Assembly (NCBI GenBank): GCA_000955875.1
Contig: JYOE01000024.1
Coordinates: 568 to 64,567, forward strand
DNA length: 64,000 nt
DNA from: Terrabacter sp. 28
GTDB taxonomy: Bacteria > Actinomycetota > Actinomycetes > Actinomycetales > Dermatophilaceae
Direction: 5' to 3'
The position numbers and the translations under genes were made by a program. Positions 28,732 to 37,246 of the stretch are shown in pieces; within the stretch, counting starts at the first letter, position 1; every line of letters starts with the position of its first letter. The notes below the pieces were generated by a model. The model worked only from the letters and a program-made list of their open reading frames with translations, made no database searches and had not been told where the DNA came from.

Positions 28732-28750
28732 TCCCGGCAAAACGCCGGGA
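28732..28750 (+). promoter_or_regulatory. Hairpin between permease and binding-protein genes
   Basis: A perfect 7-base stem with 5-base loop (TCCCGGC / GCCGGGA) lies 24 bases before the binding-protein ATG, with no T run. It could protect or process the downstream mRNA segment so that more binding protein is made. Confidence 0.5.
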
Positions 28751-28774
28751 CACGCACAAAGGGAGCAAACAACA

Positions 28775-30556
28775 ATGCGCTGGACCAAAGTCCTGACCGT
28801 GGGGGCCGCGGCCTCCCTCGGCTTCGTCGCAGCCTGCGGCGCGCCGGCCGCCAACAACGGTGGTGCCGGTGGCACCAACGGCGCCGGCAACGGCGGCGCC
28901 GTCGAGGGTGCCTCCGCCGGCCTCATGCCCGACGCCAAGGGCCCGGCCCCGGAGATCCCCGGTGCCAAGAAGGGCGGAATCCTCACGGTTTCCAACTCCG
29001 GTGTCCCGGCCACCATGGACCCGAGCGACGAGTTCTACCAGGACTCCGCCGTCATCTTCTCGCTGTCGCACCGTGCGCTCACCACGTTCACGCAGCGCGA
29101 CGGCAAGACCGTCCTCGTGCCCGACCTCGCCACCGACCTGGGCAAGGCGTCCGAGGACGGCCTGACGTGGACGTTCACCCTCAAGGACGGCATCAAGTAC
29201 GAGGACGGCACGCCGGTCAAGGCCGCCGACATCGTCTACGCCGCCAAGCGCTCGTTCGACCCCGACCTCGCGGCGAACGGCCCCACGTACCAGCGCGAGT
29301 TCTTCAAGGGCGGTGCCGACTACCAGGGCCCGTTCAAGGGTGACAAGAACTGGAAGGGCGTCGAGGCCACCGACGACAAGACGATCGTCTTCCACCTCGA
29401 GAAGCGCTTCGAGACGCTTCCCTACTTCGTGTCCTTCAACCAGTTCACGCCGATCCCCGAGGCGAAGGACAAGAAGGCCGACTACAAGCTGCACCCGCTG
29501 GCGACCGGCCCGTACATGTTCGACAAGTACACCCCGGGCTCGGAGCTCACGCTCAAGCGCAACCCCAACTGGGACCCCAACACCGACCCGGCCCGTCACA
29601 ACTACCCGGACGGCTACCACTTCAAGTTCGGTGTCGACACGGTCAAGACGCAGACGGCCATCCTCGCCTCCAACGGCGACGACGCCACGACGCTCAACTG
29701 GGAGCCGATCGACTCCTCGCTCATCTCGCAGATCGAGGGCGAGAAGAAGGCCCAGTACTCCGAGGGTCCCTCCTCCTGCGTGATCATGGTCAACATGGAC
29801 GCGACGAAGATCCCGCTTCCCGTCCGCAAGGCGATCGCCGTCGCCTACCCGTTCGACTCCATGCACAAGGCGTCCGGTGACTCGACGCACTCGTTCTCCC
29901 CGGCGAGCACGATGATCCCGCCGCAGATCGCCGGCTTCCAGAAGTACGAGGCCGAGGCTGCCCCCGGCTTCAAGATGAACGGCCAGGGCGACGGCGACCC
30001 CGCCAAGGCCAAGGAGATGCTCGCCGCGGCCGGCTACGGCCCCGACAAGCCCTTCGAGCTCATCTACTACTACACGAACGACGACGACACCGCCCAGAAG
30101 GCGAACCAGGTCCGCAAGCAGAAGCTGCAGGCTGCCGGCTTCAAGGTCACCGACCTCGGTGTGCCGAACGCCGAGCGCCGCAAGCTCATCGGCAAGCCCA
30201 AGGGCAAGTACAACATGCTCCAGGGCCCGCGCGGCTGGTGCTTCGACTGGCCGTCCGCCGACTCGATCATCCCGCCCACCGTCGGCAGCATCGCCCTGTC
30301 GCAGGGTGGCACGACGTTCGGCAACTTCTCGGACGCCAAGATCGACGCCGAGATCAAGCGCATCCAGCAGCTCTCCATCACGGAGCAGGGGCCGGAGTGG
30401 GCCAAGATGGACAAGTGGCTCACGGAGAACTACCTCCTCGCCATCCCGGACTACTACGACAAGGGCAACCAGGTCTTCGGCACGAAGGTCAAGAACGTCC
30501 GCAACAACCCCAACAAGGGCATGCCCGAGATCACCTCGATCTGGATCGACCAGTAA
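28775..30556 (+). CDS. Peptide-binding lipoprotein of the ABC transporter (SBP family 5)
   Basis: 593 residues. Lipoprotein signal peptide with lipobox FVAAC (Cys at ~22) followed by a Gly/Asn-rich linker, then an SBP_bac_5 domain (GGILTVSNSGVPATMDP; ATDLGKASEDGLTWTFTLKDG). It is anchored outside the membrane and delivers solute to the permeases. Ligand unknown. A ribosome site (gggag) precedes the ATG. Hairpins before and after suggest it is expressed above the rest of the operon. Confidence 0.92.
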   Translation: MRWTKVLTVGAAASLGFVAACGAPAANNGGAGGTNGAGNGGAVEGASAGLMPDAKGPAPEIPGAKKGGILTVSNSGVPATMDPSDEFYQDSAVIFSLSHRALTTFTQRDGKTVLVPDLATDLGKASEDGLTWTFTLKDGIKYEDGTPVKAADIVYAAKRSFDPDLAANGPTYQREFFKGGADYQGPFKGDKNWKGVEATDDKTIVFHLEKRFETLPYFVSFNQFTPIPEAKDKKADYKLHPLATGPYMFDKYTPGSELTLKRNPNWDPNTDPARHNYPDGYHFKFGVDTVKTQTAILASNGDDATTLNWEPIDSSLISQIEGEKKAQYSEGPSSCVIMVNMDATKIPLPVRKAIAVAYPFDSMHKASGDSTHSFSPASTMIPPQIAGFQKYEAEAAPGFKMNGQGDGDPAKAKEMLAAAGYGPDKPFELIYYYTNDDDTAQKANQVRKQKLQAAGFKVTDLGVPNAERRKLIGKPKGKYNMLQGPRGWCFDWPSADSIIPPTVGSIALSQGGTTFGNFSDAKIDAEIKRIQQLSITEQGPEWAKMDKWLTENYLLAIPDYYDKGNQVFGTKVKNVRNNPNKGMPEITSIWIDQ

Positions 30557-30567
30557 GAGGCAGTGAC

Positions 30568-30587
30568 GCCGCCCCCTCGGGGGCGGC
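30568..30587 (+). terminator. GC-rich hairpin after the binding-protein gene
   Basis: GCCGCCCCC and GGGGGCGGC form a 7-9 base stem 12 bases after the stop. No T run; probably partial termination or 3' end protection. Confidence 0.5.
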
Positions 30588-30607
30588 TCCGCTGAACTGA
30601 CAGCCGC

Positions 30608-30639
30608 GGTGGGGGTCCGGGACATCCCGGACCCCCACC
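30608..30639 (+). terminator. 15-base-pair hairpin between binding-protein and permease B genes
   Basis: A perfect 15-base stem (30608-30622 with 30625-30639) with a minimal loop. With the preceding hairpin it would reduce read-through into the permease and ATPase genes. Confidence 0.6.
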
Positions 30640-30670
30640 TCCGGCGCCCACCCCGTTCGGAAGGCAACCC

Positions 30671-31657
30671 GTGCTCACCTACCTCCTCAGGCGCCTGGCC
30701 CTCGCCCTGAGCGTCATCCTCGCCACCCTGGTCTCGACCTTCTTGCTGTTCTTCGCCGGGCCGGGAGATCCCGCACAGGCGATGTGCCCGGAGAGCCGGT
30801 GCACCCCCGAGCGTCTGGCGCAGATCAGCCGCAGCCTCGGTCTGGACAAGCCTCTGGTCACGCAGTTCACCGACTACTTCCAGGGTCTGATCGTCGGCCG
30901 TGACTTCGTCTACGCGGGCGACACCGTCCACTGTGGCGCCCCCTGCCTCGGGTTCTCGTTCGTCACCCGCCAGTCGGTCAACGACGAGCTCTTCTCGCGC
31001 TTCCCCAACACGGTCGTGCTGGCGCTGATGGCCGCCGTCATCTTCGTGACCGTCGGTGTCACGAGCGGCATCTTCGCCGCCACCCGACGCGGCACCCCGA
31101 CCGACCGGATCGTCGTCGGCGTCTCGCAGGTCATGGGCGCCATCCCGTACTACGTGCTCGCGCTGCTCACCGCGCTCTACCCCGTGGTGCTCTGGGGCCT
31201 GCTGCCGCAGTACGCACCGTTGTCGAGCGGCGTCGGCCCCTACTTCGTGGGCATGGTCGCGCCCGCGCTCATCCTGGGGCTCGTCACCTCGTCCCAGTAC
31301 ACGCGCTACACCCGCAACTCGATGCTCGACACGTTGTCGATGGACTACATCCGCACGGCCCGGTCCAAGGGCATCACCGAGCGCACCGTGCTGTTCAAGC
31401 ACGGCTTCCGCGCCGCGATGAGCCCGATCGCCACGATCCTGGGCCTCGACATGGCCGCGCTCCTCACCGGAACGCTCATCACCGAGCAGATCTTCGGCGT
31501 CGACGGCATCGGCCGGCGGACCATCACGGCGTTCCGCGCCCTCGACCTGCCCGTGATCATGGGTAGCGTGCTCATCGGAGCCACGGTCGTCGTCGTGATG
31601 AACCTCCTCGTCGACATCGCGTACTCCTTCATCGACCCGCGAGTGAGGCTCTCGTGA
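30671..31657 (+). CDS. Peptide-type ABC transporter permease (DppB/OppB family)
   Basis: 328 residues, six membrane helices. It begins MLTYLLRRLALALSVILATL, typical of DppB, and contains the EAA-like loop ending in ERTVLFKHGFRAAMSPIAT. Pairs with the DppC-type permease. GTG start after ggaagg. A Cys-containing periplasmic segment (CPESRCTPE near 38, CGAPC near 83) is less usual. Overlaps the next ATPase gene by four bases. Confidence 0.91.
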   Translation: MLTYLLRRLALALSVILATLVSTFLLFFAGPGDPAQAMCPESRCTPERLAQISRSLGLDKPLVTQFTDYFQGLIVGRDFVYAGDTVHCGAPCLGFSFVTRQSVNDELFSRFPNTVVLALMAAVIFVTVGVTSGIFAATRRGTPTDRIVVGVSQVMGAIPYYVLALLTALYPVVLWGLLPQYAPLSSGVGPYFVGMVAPALILGLVTSSQYTRYTRNSMLDTLSMDYIRTARSKGITERTVLFKHGFRAAMSPIATILGLDMAALLTGTLITEQIFGVDGIGRRTITAFRALDLPVIMGSVLIGATVVVVMNLLVDIAYSFIDPRVRLS

Positions 31658-32724
31658 CCGCAACCGCGAACACCATCTCGACCCAGACCGCCGAGGCGCG
31701 CGACGCCGGCGACGTCGTGCTCGACGTCAACGACCTCTCCGTCGCCTTCCCCACCGAGGAGGGTGTGGTCCGGGCCGTCTCGAACCTGACCTACCAGGCC
31801 CGCCTCGGCCGCACGCTCGCCATCGTCGGCGAGTCGGGCTCGGGCAAGTCCGTCAGCAGCATGGCCGTGCTCGGCCTGCACAACCCGAAGCGCACCCAGA
31901 TCACGGGGAGCATCAAGCTCGACGGCCTCGAGCTCGTCGGCGCGCCGGCATCGACGTTCCAGAAGATCCGCAGCACCAAGGCGGCGATGGTCTTCCAGGA
32001 CCCGCAGAGCTCGCTGCACCCGTTCCACAAGATCGGCAAGCAGATCGCCGAGGCGTACCAGGCGCACCACAAGGTCAGCAAGCAGATCGCCCACAAGCGC
32101 GCGGTCGAGATGCTCGACCTCGTCGGCATCCCGAACCCGCAGCGCCGGGCCAACCAGTACCCGCACGAGTTCTCGGGCGGCATGCGCCAGCGCGCCATGA
32201 TCGCGCTCGGTCTGGTGAACAACCCGAAGCTGCTCATCGCCGACGAGCCCACCACGGCCCTCGACGTGACCGTCCAGGCGCAGATCCTCGACCTCGTCAA
32301 CGACCTCCAGAAGGAGTTCGGCTCGGCGGTCATCCTCATCACGCACGACCTCGCGGTCGTCGCCGAGACCGCCGACGACATCCTCGTGATGTACGCCGGC
32401 CGTGGCGTCGAGAAGGGCAACGCGAAGGAGGTGCTGGCGCAGCCGTCCATGCCGTACACGTACGGCCTGCTGCAGTCGCTGCCGTCGCACTCGGAGGACC
32501 TCGACGAGCTCAAGGCGATCCCGGGCACCCCGCCCAGCCTGCTCAACCTGCCGTCGGGCTGCTCCTTCCACCCGCGGTGCGTCTTCAAGGACCAGGTGCC
32601 CGGCGACGCGTGCTCCACGACGCTGCCCGAGTGGCGGCCGACGCCGGGCCTGCACAACCGTGAGATCCGCTGCCACCTGGCCGACCCCGTGGCCACGCTG
32701 CAGAACGACGAGGGAGTCCGATGA
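31654..32724 (+). CDS. Peptide ABC transporter ATPase (DppD/OppD family)
   Basis: 356 residues. Walker A GESGSGKS, signature FSGGMRQRAMIA, Walker B LLIADEPTTALD, and the oligopeptide-specific C-terminal extension with GCSFHPRC, which in related proteins binds an iron-sulfur cluster. Hydrolyses ATP in the cytoplasm to drive import together with DppF. Four-base overlaps with its neighbours. Confidence 0.93.
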   Translation: MTATANTISTQTAEARDAGDVVLDVNDLSVAFPTEEGVVRAVSNLTYQARLGRTLAIVGESGSGKSVSSMAVLGLHNPKRTQITGSIKLDGLELVGAPASTFQKIRSTKAAMVFQDPQSSLHPFHKIGKQIAEAYQAHHKVSKQIAHKRAVEMLDLVGIPNPQRRANQYPHEFSGGMRQRAMIALGLVNNPKLLIADEPTTALDVTVQAQILDLVNDLQKEFGSAVILITHDLAVVAETADDILVMYAGRGVEKGNAKEVLAQPSMPYTYGLLQSLPSHSEDLDELKAIPGTPPSLLNLPSGCSFHPRCVFKDQVPGDACSTTLPEWRPTPGLHNREIRCHLADPVATLQNDEGVR

Positions 32725-33773
32725 GCGACCAGACGCTGCTCAAGGTCACCGACCTCCAGCGACACTTCCCGTTCCGCGAGGTCCAGGGCCTGAAGATGGT
32801 GCGCGCGACGGTCAAGGCCGTCGACGGCATCAGCTTCACGGTCAAGCAGGGCCAGACGCTGGGCCTCGTCGGCGAGTCCGGCTGTGGCAAGTCGACGACG
32901 TCGCGCCTCGTGACGCGCCTCGACGAGCCCACCGCCGGCACCATCGAGTTCGAGGGACGCGACATCACGCACCTCAAGGAGCGCGAGCTCCGAGGCATCC
33001 GCCGCGACGTGCAGATGATCTTCCAGGACCCGTACTCCTCGCTCAACCCGAGGCACACGGTCGGCTCGATCCTCTCGTCCCCGCTCAAGGTGCACGGCCT
33101 GCACCAGGGCAAGGAGAAGGCCAGGGTCCAGGAGCTCCTCGAGCTCGTCGGTCTCAACCCCGAGCACATCAACCGCTACCCCTCGGAGTTCTCCGGCGGC
33201 CAGCGCCAGCGCATCGGCATCGCCCGCGCGCTGGCGGTGGAGCCGAAGCTCATCATCGCCGACGAGCCGGTCTCGGCCCTCGACGTGTCGATCCAGGCGC
33301 AGGTGATGAACCTGCTGGCCAAGCTGCGCAACGAGCTCGGTCTCGCGTTCATCTTCGTCGCGCACGACCTCGGCGTCGTGCGGCACTTCTGCGACCAGGT
33401 CGCGGTGATGTACCTCGGCAAGATCGTCGAGTACGGCGACAAGAAGAAGATCTACGAGGCCCCCGAGCACCCGTACACCCAGGCCCTGCTCTCGGCGGCG
33501 CCCGACATCAACGTCGCGCGCGGCATCGCCCCGAAGGAGCGCATCCGTCTCGTCGGCGACGTGCCGAGCCCCATCGACCCGCCGAGCGGCTGCCGCTTCC
33601 GCACCCGGTGCTGGAAGGCCCAGGACATCTGCGCCCAGCAGGAGCCGCCGCTCGTCACGGCAACGGCCGAGGAGTCGACGCGGGCCTTCCGCGAGGGTGG
33701 CGTGCACCTGCAGGCCTGCCACTTCCCGGAGGTCAAGACCGACCTCGTCGCCGAGGTCGAGCACTCCGCCTGA
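32721..33773 (+). CDS. Peptide ABC transporter ATPase (DppF/OppF family)
   Basis: 350 residues. Walker A GESGCGKST, signature FSGGQRQRIGIARAL, Walker B LIIADEPVSALD, C-terminal GCRFRTRCWKAQDIC extension. Last gene of the importer operon; ATG start overlaps the DppD stop. A strong hairpin terminator follows. Confidence 0.93.
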   Translation: MSDQTLLKVTDLQRHFPFREVQGLKMVRATVKAVDGISFTVKQGQTLGLVGESGCGKSTTSRLVTRLDEPTAGTIEFEGRDITHLKERELRGIRRDVQMIFQDPYSSLNPRHTVGSILSSPLKVHGLHQGKEKARVQELLELVGLNPEHINRYPSEFSGGQRQRIGIARALAVEPKLIIADEPVSALDVSIQAQVMNLLAKLRNELGLAFIFVAHDLGVVRHFCDQVAVMYLGKIVEYGDKKKIYEAPEHPYTQALLSAAPDINVARGIAPKERIRLVGDVPSPIDPPSGCRFRTRCWKAQDICAQQEPPLVTATAEESTRAFREGGVHLQACHFPEVKTDLVAEVEHSA

Positions 33774-33796
33774 GCGCCGGCTCCGTCACACCTGCC

Positions 33797-33844
33797 GTAT
33801 GCCGCTGGGCCGGCTCCCGCACGGGGGCCGGCCCAGCGGCATAC
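33797..33844 (+). terminator. Strong hairpin terminator of the ABC operon
   Basis: A perfect 18-base stem (33797-33814 with 33827-33844) and 12-base loop that pairs further inside. No T run, as is common in actinobacteria. The outer arms are GTATGCC and GGCATAC, the word over-represented in this window. Confidence 0.75.
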
Positions 33845-33900
33845 GTGCGTGGTGCCCGGCACCGTCGCAAAGGTGGTGGGACTCGTGTCACGCGGTCGGT

Positions 33901-33906
33901 TAGGGT
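33901..33906 (+). promoter_or_regulatory. Putative -10 box upstream of alaS
   Basis: TAGGGT ends eight bases before a GTG that opens a 24-codon ORF. It would give alaS a leader of ~135 bases. No strong -35. Confidence 0.4.
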
Positions 33907-33913
33907 TGTCGGC

Positions 33914-33988
33914 GTGATGGACACGAAAAGCACGGTGGTGGCGAGCGTGGCGGCACGAGCCCGCTGGGGGTCGGTCGCGCCCTGCTGA
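33914..33988 (+). CDS. Possible leader peptide upstream of alaS (24 codons)
   Basis: A GTG-ATG start is placed as in the leaderless genes of this window. The peptide has five alanines in 24 residues and ends APC. The end of the ORF forms the left arm of a hairpin (GGGGTCGG 33967-33974 with CCGACCCC 33997-34004) with the stop codon in its loop. This resembles a translation-sensing attenuator, but alanine enrichment is modest for such a GC-rich genome and no T run follows. Confidence 0.3.
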   Translation: MMDTKSTVVASVAARARWGSVAPC

Positions 33989-34046
33989 GGCGCACGCCGA
34001 CCCCGCCCCGAACCCACCAGCCACAGATCCACCTCGAGGACATCAC

Positions 34047-36719
34047 ATGGAAACCGCTGAGATCCGCCGCCGCTGGCTCTCCTACTTCGAGAACAACGGC
34101 CACACCGTCGTCCCGAGCGCTCCGCTCGTGCACGAGGACCCGAACCTGCTGTTCGTCAACGCCGGCATGGTCCCGTTCAAGCCGTACTTCCTCGGCCAGG
34201 AGACCCCGCCGTTCGACCGCGCCACGAGCGTGCAGAAGTGCGTGCGCACCCTCGACATCGAGGAGGTCGGCAAGACGACCCGCCACGGCACGTTCTTCCA
34301 GATGAACGGAAACTTCAGCTTCGGCGACTACTTCAAGGAAGGCGCCATCGGGCTCGCGTGGGAGCTCATCACGCGCAGCCAGTCCGAGGGCGGCCTCGGC
34401 TTCGACGAGAAGGACCTCTACGCGTCCGTCTACCACGAGGACGACGAGGCCATCGCGCTGTGGAAGAAGGTCGCGGGGCTCTCCGACGACCGCATCGTGC
34501 GCCTCGGGCGCAAGGACAACTACTGGAACATGGGCGTGGCCGGCCCCGGTGGCCCCTGTTCCGAGATCCTCCTCGACCGCGGCCCCGAGTTCGGCGCCGA
34601 CGGGGACTGGGAGGCGGGCGACCGCTACCTCGAGTTCTGGAACCTCGTCTTCATGCAGTACGAGCTCGAGAACGTCAGGTCCAAGGAGGACTTCGACATC
34701 GCGGGCGACCTGCCCAAGCGCAACATCGACACCGGCATGGGCCTCGAGCGCGTCGCGTTCCTGCTCCAGGGCGTCGACAACATCTACGAGACCGACGAGG
34801 TCTTCCCCGTCATCGCGGCCGCCGAGGACCTCAGTGGTCGCCGCTACGGCGCCGACCACGACGACGACGTGCGCTTCCGGGTCGTGGCCGACCACGTGCG
34901 CAGCTCGCTCATGCTCATCGGTGACGGCGTGACGCCGGGCAACGAGGGTCGCGGCTACGTGCTGCGCCGACTGCTGCGTCGCGCGGTCCGCTCGATGCGC
35001 CTGCTCGGCGTCGACGCGCCCACCCTCGAGCAGCTGCTGCCGGTGAGCATGGAGCGGATGAAGGCGTCCTACCCCGAGCTCGAGACCGACTTCGCTCGCA
35101 TCAGCCAGGTCGCGTACGCCGAGGAGGACGCGTTCCGTCGCACGCTGAGCTCGGGCACGACGATCCTCGACACGGCGGTGGCGAAGGCCAAGTCGTCGGG
35201 CTCGACCGTGCTCGGCGGCTCCGAGGCGTTCGCGCTGCACGACACCTACGGCTTCCCGATCGACCTCACGCTCGAGATGGCGGCGGAGCAGGGCCTTCAG
35301 GTCGACGAGGCGGGCTTCCGGCGGCTCATGGGCGAGCAGCGCGACCGCGCGAAGGCGGACGCCCGGGCGAAGAAGTCGGCGCACGGTGACACGAGCGTCT
35401 ACCGCCGCCTCTCCGACGAGCTCGGTCGCCAGGTCGAGTTCACCGGCTACGACCAGACGCTCACCGACACCCGGGTGCGCGGCCTGATCCGCGACGGCGA
35501 GCTCGTCGACCGGGTCGGTCAGGGCGACGACGTCGAGATCGTCCTGGACCGCACCCCGCTCTACGCCGAGTCCGGTGGCCAGCAGGCCGACCACGGCCGC
35601 ATCCGCCTCGCGAACGGCGCGCTCATCGAGGTGACGGACGTCCAGCGGCCGATCACGGGTCTCGTCGTGCACCGGGCGAAGGTGATCGAGGGCGAGGTGG
35701 GCGTCGGCGAGGACGCCGAGGCCGAGGTCGACGTGTTCCGTCGCCGGTCCATCTCCCGTGCCCACACGGCGACCCACATGGTGCACCAGGCGCTGCGCGA
35801 CGAGCTCGGCGACACCGCGACCCAGGCGGGTTCGGAGAACTCGCCCGGCCGGCTCCGCTTCGACTTCAAGTCGCTGCAGGCGGTGCCTGCCGCGGCGATG
35901 GGTGAGATCGAGGCGCGCATCAACGCGGTGCTGCTCGACGACCTTCCCGTGACCGCCGACATCATGGACCTCGACGCGGCCAAGAAGCTCGGCGCGATGG
36001 CGCTGTTCGGCGAGAAGTACGGCGAGCGCGTGCGCGTCGTCTCCATCGGCGAGTGGTCGCGTGAGCTCTGTGTCGGCACGCACACGCCGCGTGTCGGTCA
36101 GATCGGCGTCGTCAAGCTGCTCGGCGAGAGCTCCATCGGCTCGGGTGTGCGGCGTGTCGAGGCGCTCGTCGGCGCCGACGCGTACTCCCACCTGGCGCGT
36201 GAGGCCACGATCGTCAGCCAGCTCACCGACACCCTCGGCGTGCGGCGCGACGAGCTCGCCGACCGCGTCGCCACGATCATCGGTCGCCTGCGCGACGCCG
36301 AGAAGGAGATCGCGGCCGTGCGCCAGAGTCAGGTGCTCGGTGCGGCGAGCGGGCTCGTCGCCTCGGCGCGCGAGATCGGCGGTGTCACCTTCGTGAGCCA
36401 CGACGCCGGTGTCGGCGTGACGGGCGACGACCTGCGCAAGCTCGTCACCGACGTACGCGGACGGCTCGGCAACGACCGCCCCGCGCTCGTGTCGATGGCC
36501 GCCGTCAACAACGACCGTCCGGTCGTCATCGTCGCGACGAACGAGCGCGCCCGCGAGGCGGGGCTCAAGGCCGGGGCCTTCGTGAAGGTCGCCGCGCAGA
36601 CGCTCGGCGGCGGCGGTGGCGGCAAGGACGACCTCGCCCAGGGCGGCGGCACCGACGCCGCGATGGTGTCGGCGGCCCTCGGTGCGGTCGAGGACCAGCT
36701 GCGGCAGCGGGGCGCGTGA
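34047..36719 (+). CDS. alaS: Alanyl-tRNA synthetase
   Basis: 890 residues. Class II catalytic core at the N-terminus (RRRWLSYFENNGHTVVPSAP; FFQMNGNFSFGDYFK; GMGLERVAFLLQG), editing domain with HTATHMVHQAL, second editing motif CVGTHTPRVGQIG, and a C-terminal DHHA1/C-Ala domain ending in the Gly-rich GGGGGGKDDLAQGGG. Charges tRNA-Ala. ATG start after gagga. Overlaps ruvX by four bases. Confidence 0.96.
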   Translation: METAEIRRRWLSYFENNGHTVVPSAPLVHEDPNLLFVNAGMVPFKPYFLGQETPPFDRATSVQKCVRTLDIEEVGKTTRHGTFFQMNGNFSFGDYFKEGAIGLAWELITRSQSEGGLGFDEKDLYASVYHEDDEAIALWKKVAGLSDDRIVRLGRKDNYWNMGVAGPGGPCSEILLDRGPEFGADGDWEAGDRYLEFWNLVFMQYELENVRSKEDFDIAGDLPKRNIDTGMGLERVAFLLQGVDNIYETDEVFPVIAAAEDLSGRRYGADHDDDVRFRVVADHVRSSLMLIGDGVTPGNEGRGYVLRRLLRRAVRSMRLLGVDAPTLEQLLPVSMERMKASYPELETDFARISQVAYAEEDAFRRTLSSGTTILDTAVAKAKSSGSTVLGGSEAFALHDTYGFPIDLTLEMAAEQGLQVDEAGFRRLMGEQRDRAKADARAKKSAHGDTSVYRRLSDELGRQVEFTGYDQTLTDTRVRGLIRDGELVDRVGQGDDVEIVLDRTPLYAESGGQQADHGRIRLANGALIEVTDVQRPITGLVVHRAKVIEGEVGVGEDAEAEVDVFRRRSISRAHTATHMVHQALRDELGDTATQAGSENSPGRLRFDFKSLQAVPAAAMGEIEARINAVLLDDLPVTADIMDLDAAKKLGAMALFGEKYGERVRVVSIGEWSRELCVGTHTPRVGQIGVVKLLGESSIGSGVRRVEALVGADAYSHLAREATIVSQLTDTLGVRRDELADRVATIIGRLRDAEKEIAAVRQSQVLGAASGLVASAREIGGVTFVSHDAGVGVTGDDLRKLVTDVRGRLGNDRPALVSMAAVNNDRPVVIVATNERAREAGLKAGAFVKVAAQTLGGGGGGKDDLAQGGGTDAAMVSAALGAVEDQLRQRGA

Positions 36720-37246
36720 CCTCGCCCGGCGCCCATCCACCGCACGGCGGCCGACCCCGGCACGGCGTGCGCATCGGCGTCGACGTGGGCAACGCCCGCG
36801 TCGGCGTCGCGGCCAGCGACCCGTCGGGGATGTTCGCGCACCCGGTGCGCACCCTGCCCCGTGACGCCGAGGGCAACAGCGACGTCGACGCCCTCGTGGC
36901 GCTCGTCGCCGAGCTCGAGGCCATCGAGGTCGTCGTGGGGCTTCCCCGGCTCCTGTCGGGAGAGGAGGGCGAGGCCGCGCGGATCGCCCGGGCCTACGCA
37001 GCCGATCTGGCCTCTCGACTCGGTAGCGTGGGTGTGCGTATGGTCGATGAACGCTTGACGACCGTCGACGCGCACCGCAGACTTCGCGACAGCGGTGTCC
37101 CGGGCCGCGGGCAGCGTGCCGTCGTCGACCAGGCAGCAGCCGTGCTCATCCTCCAGTCCGCGCTGGACACCGAGGCACGATCAGGAAGACCAGCAGGGGA
37201 GACCGTCTCGCCAGGGGGCAAACGGAAGAAGGAACGCCGCCGATGA
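36716..37246 (+). CDS. ruvX: Holliday junction resolvase-like YqgF/RuvX
   Basis: 176 residues. RNase H-like fold with the first acidic motif GVDVGNARVGVA, VVVGLPRLLSG in the middle, and VDERLTTVDAHRRL plus VDQAAAVLILQ at the end, all YqgF hallmarks. Proposed roles are rRNA processing and Holliday junction resolution. A ~20-residue N-terminal His/Pro/Gly-rich and a basic C-terminal tail extend the core. GTG start overlaps alaS; its stop overlaps mltG. Confidence 0.9.
   Translation: MTSPGAHPPHGGRPRHGVRIGVDVGNARVGVAASDPSGMFAHPVRTLPRDAEGNSDVDALVALVAELEAIEVVVGLPRLLSGEEGEAARIARAYAADLASRLGSVGVRMVDERLTTVDAHRRLRDSGVPGRGQRAVVDQAAAVLILQSALDTEARSGRPAGETVSPGGKRKKERRR

Noticed and set aside
28619..31663. 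Very long minus-strand open frame (over 1000 codons) opposite the peptide transporter genes
   Set aside because: High-GC coding regions produce long antisense frames; its translation is low-complexity Asp/Arg/Gly/Val text with no domains, while the plus strand encodes complete transporter proteins.
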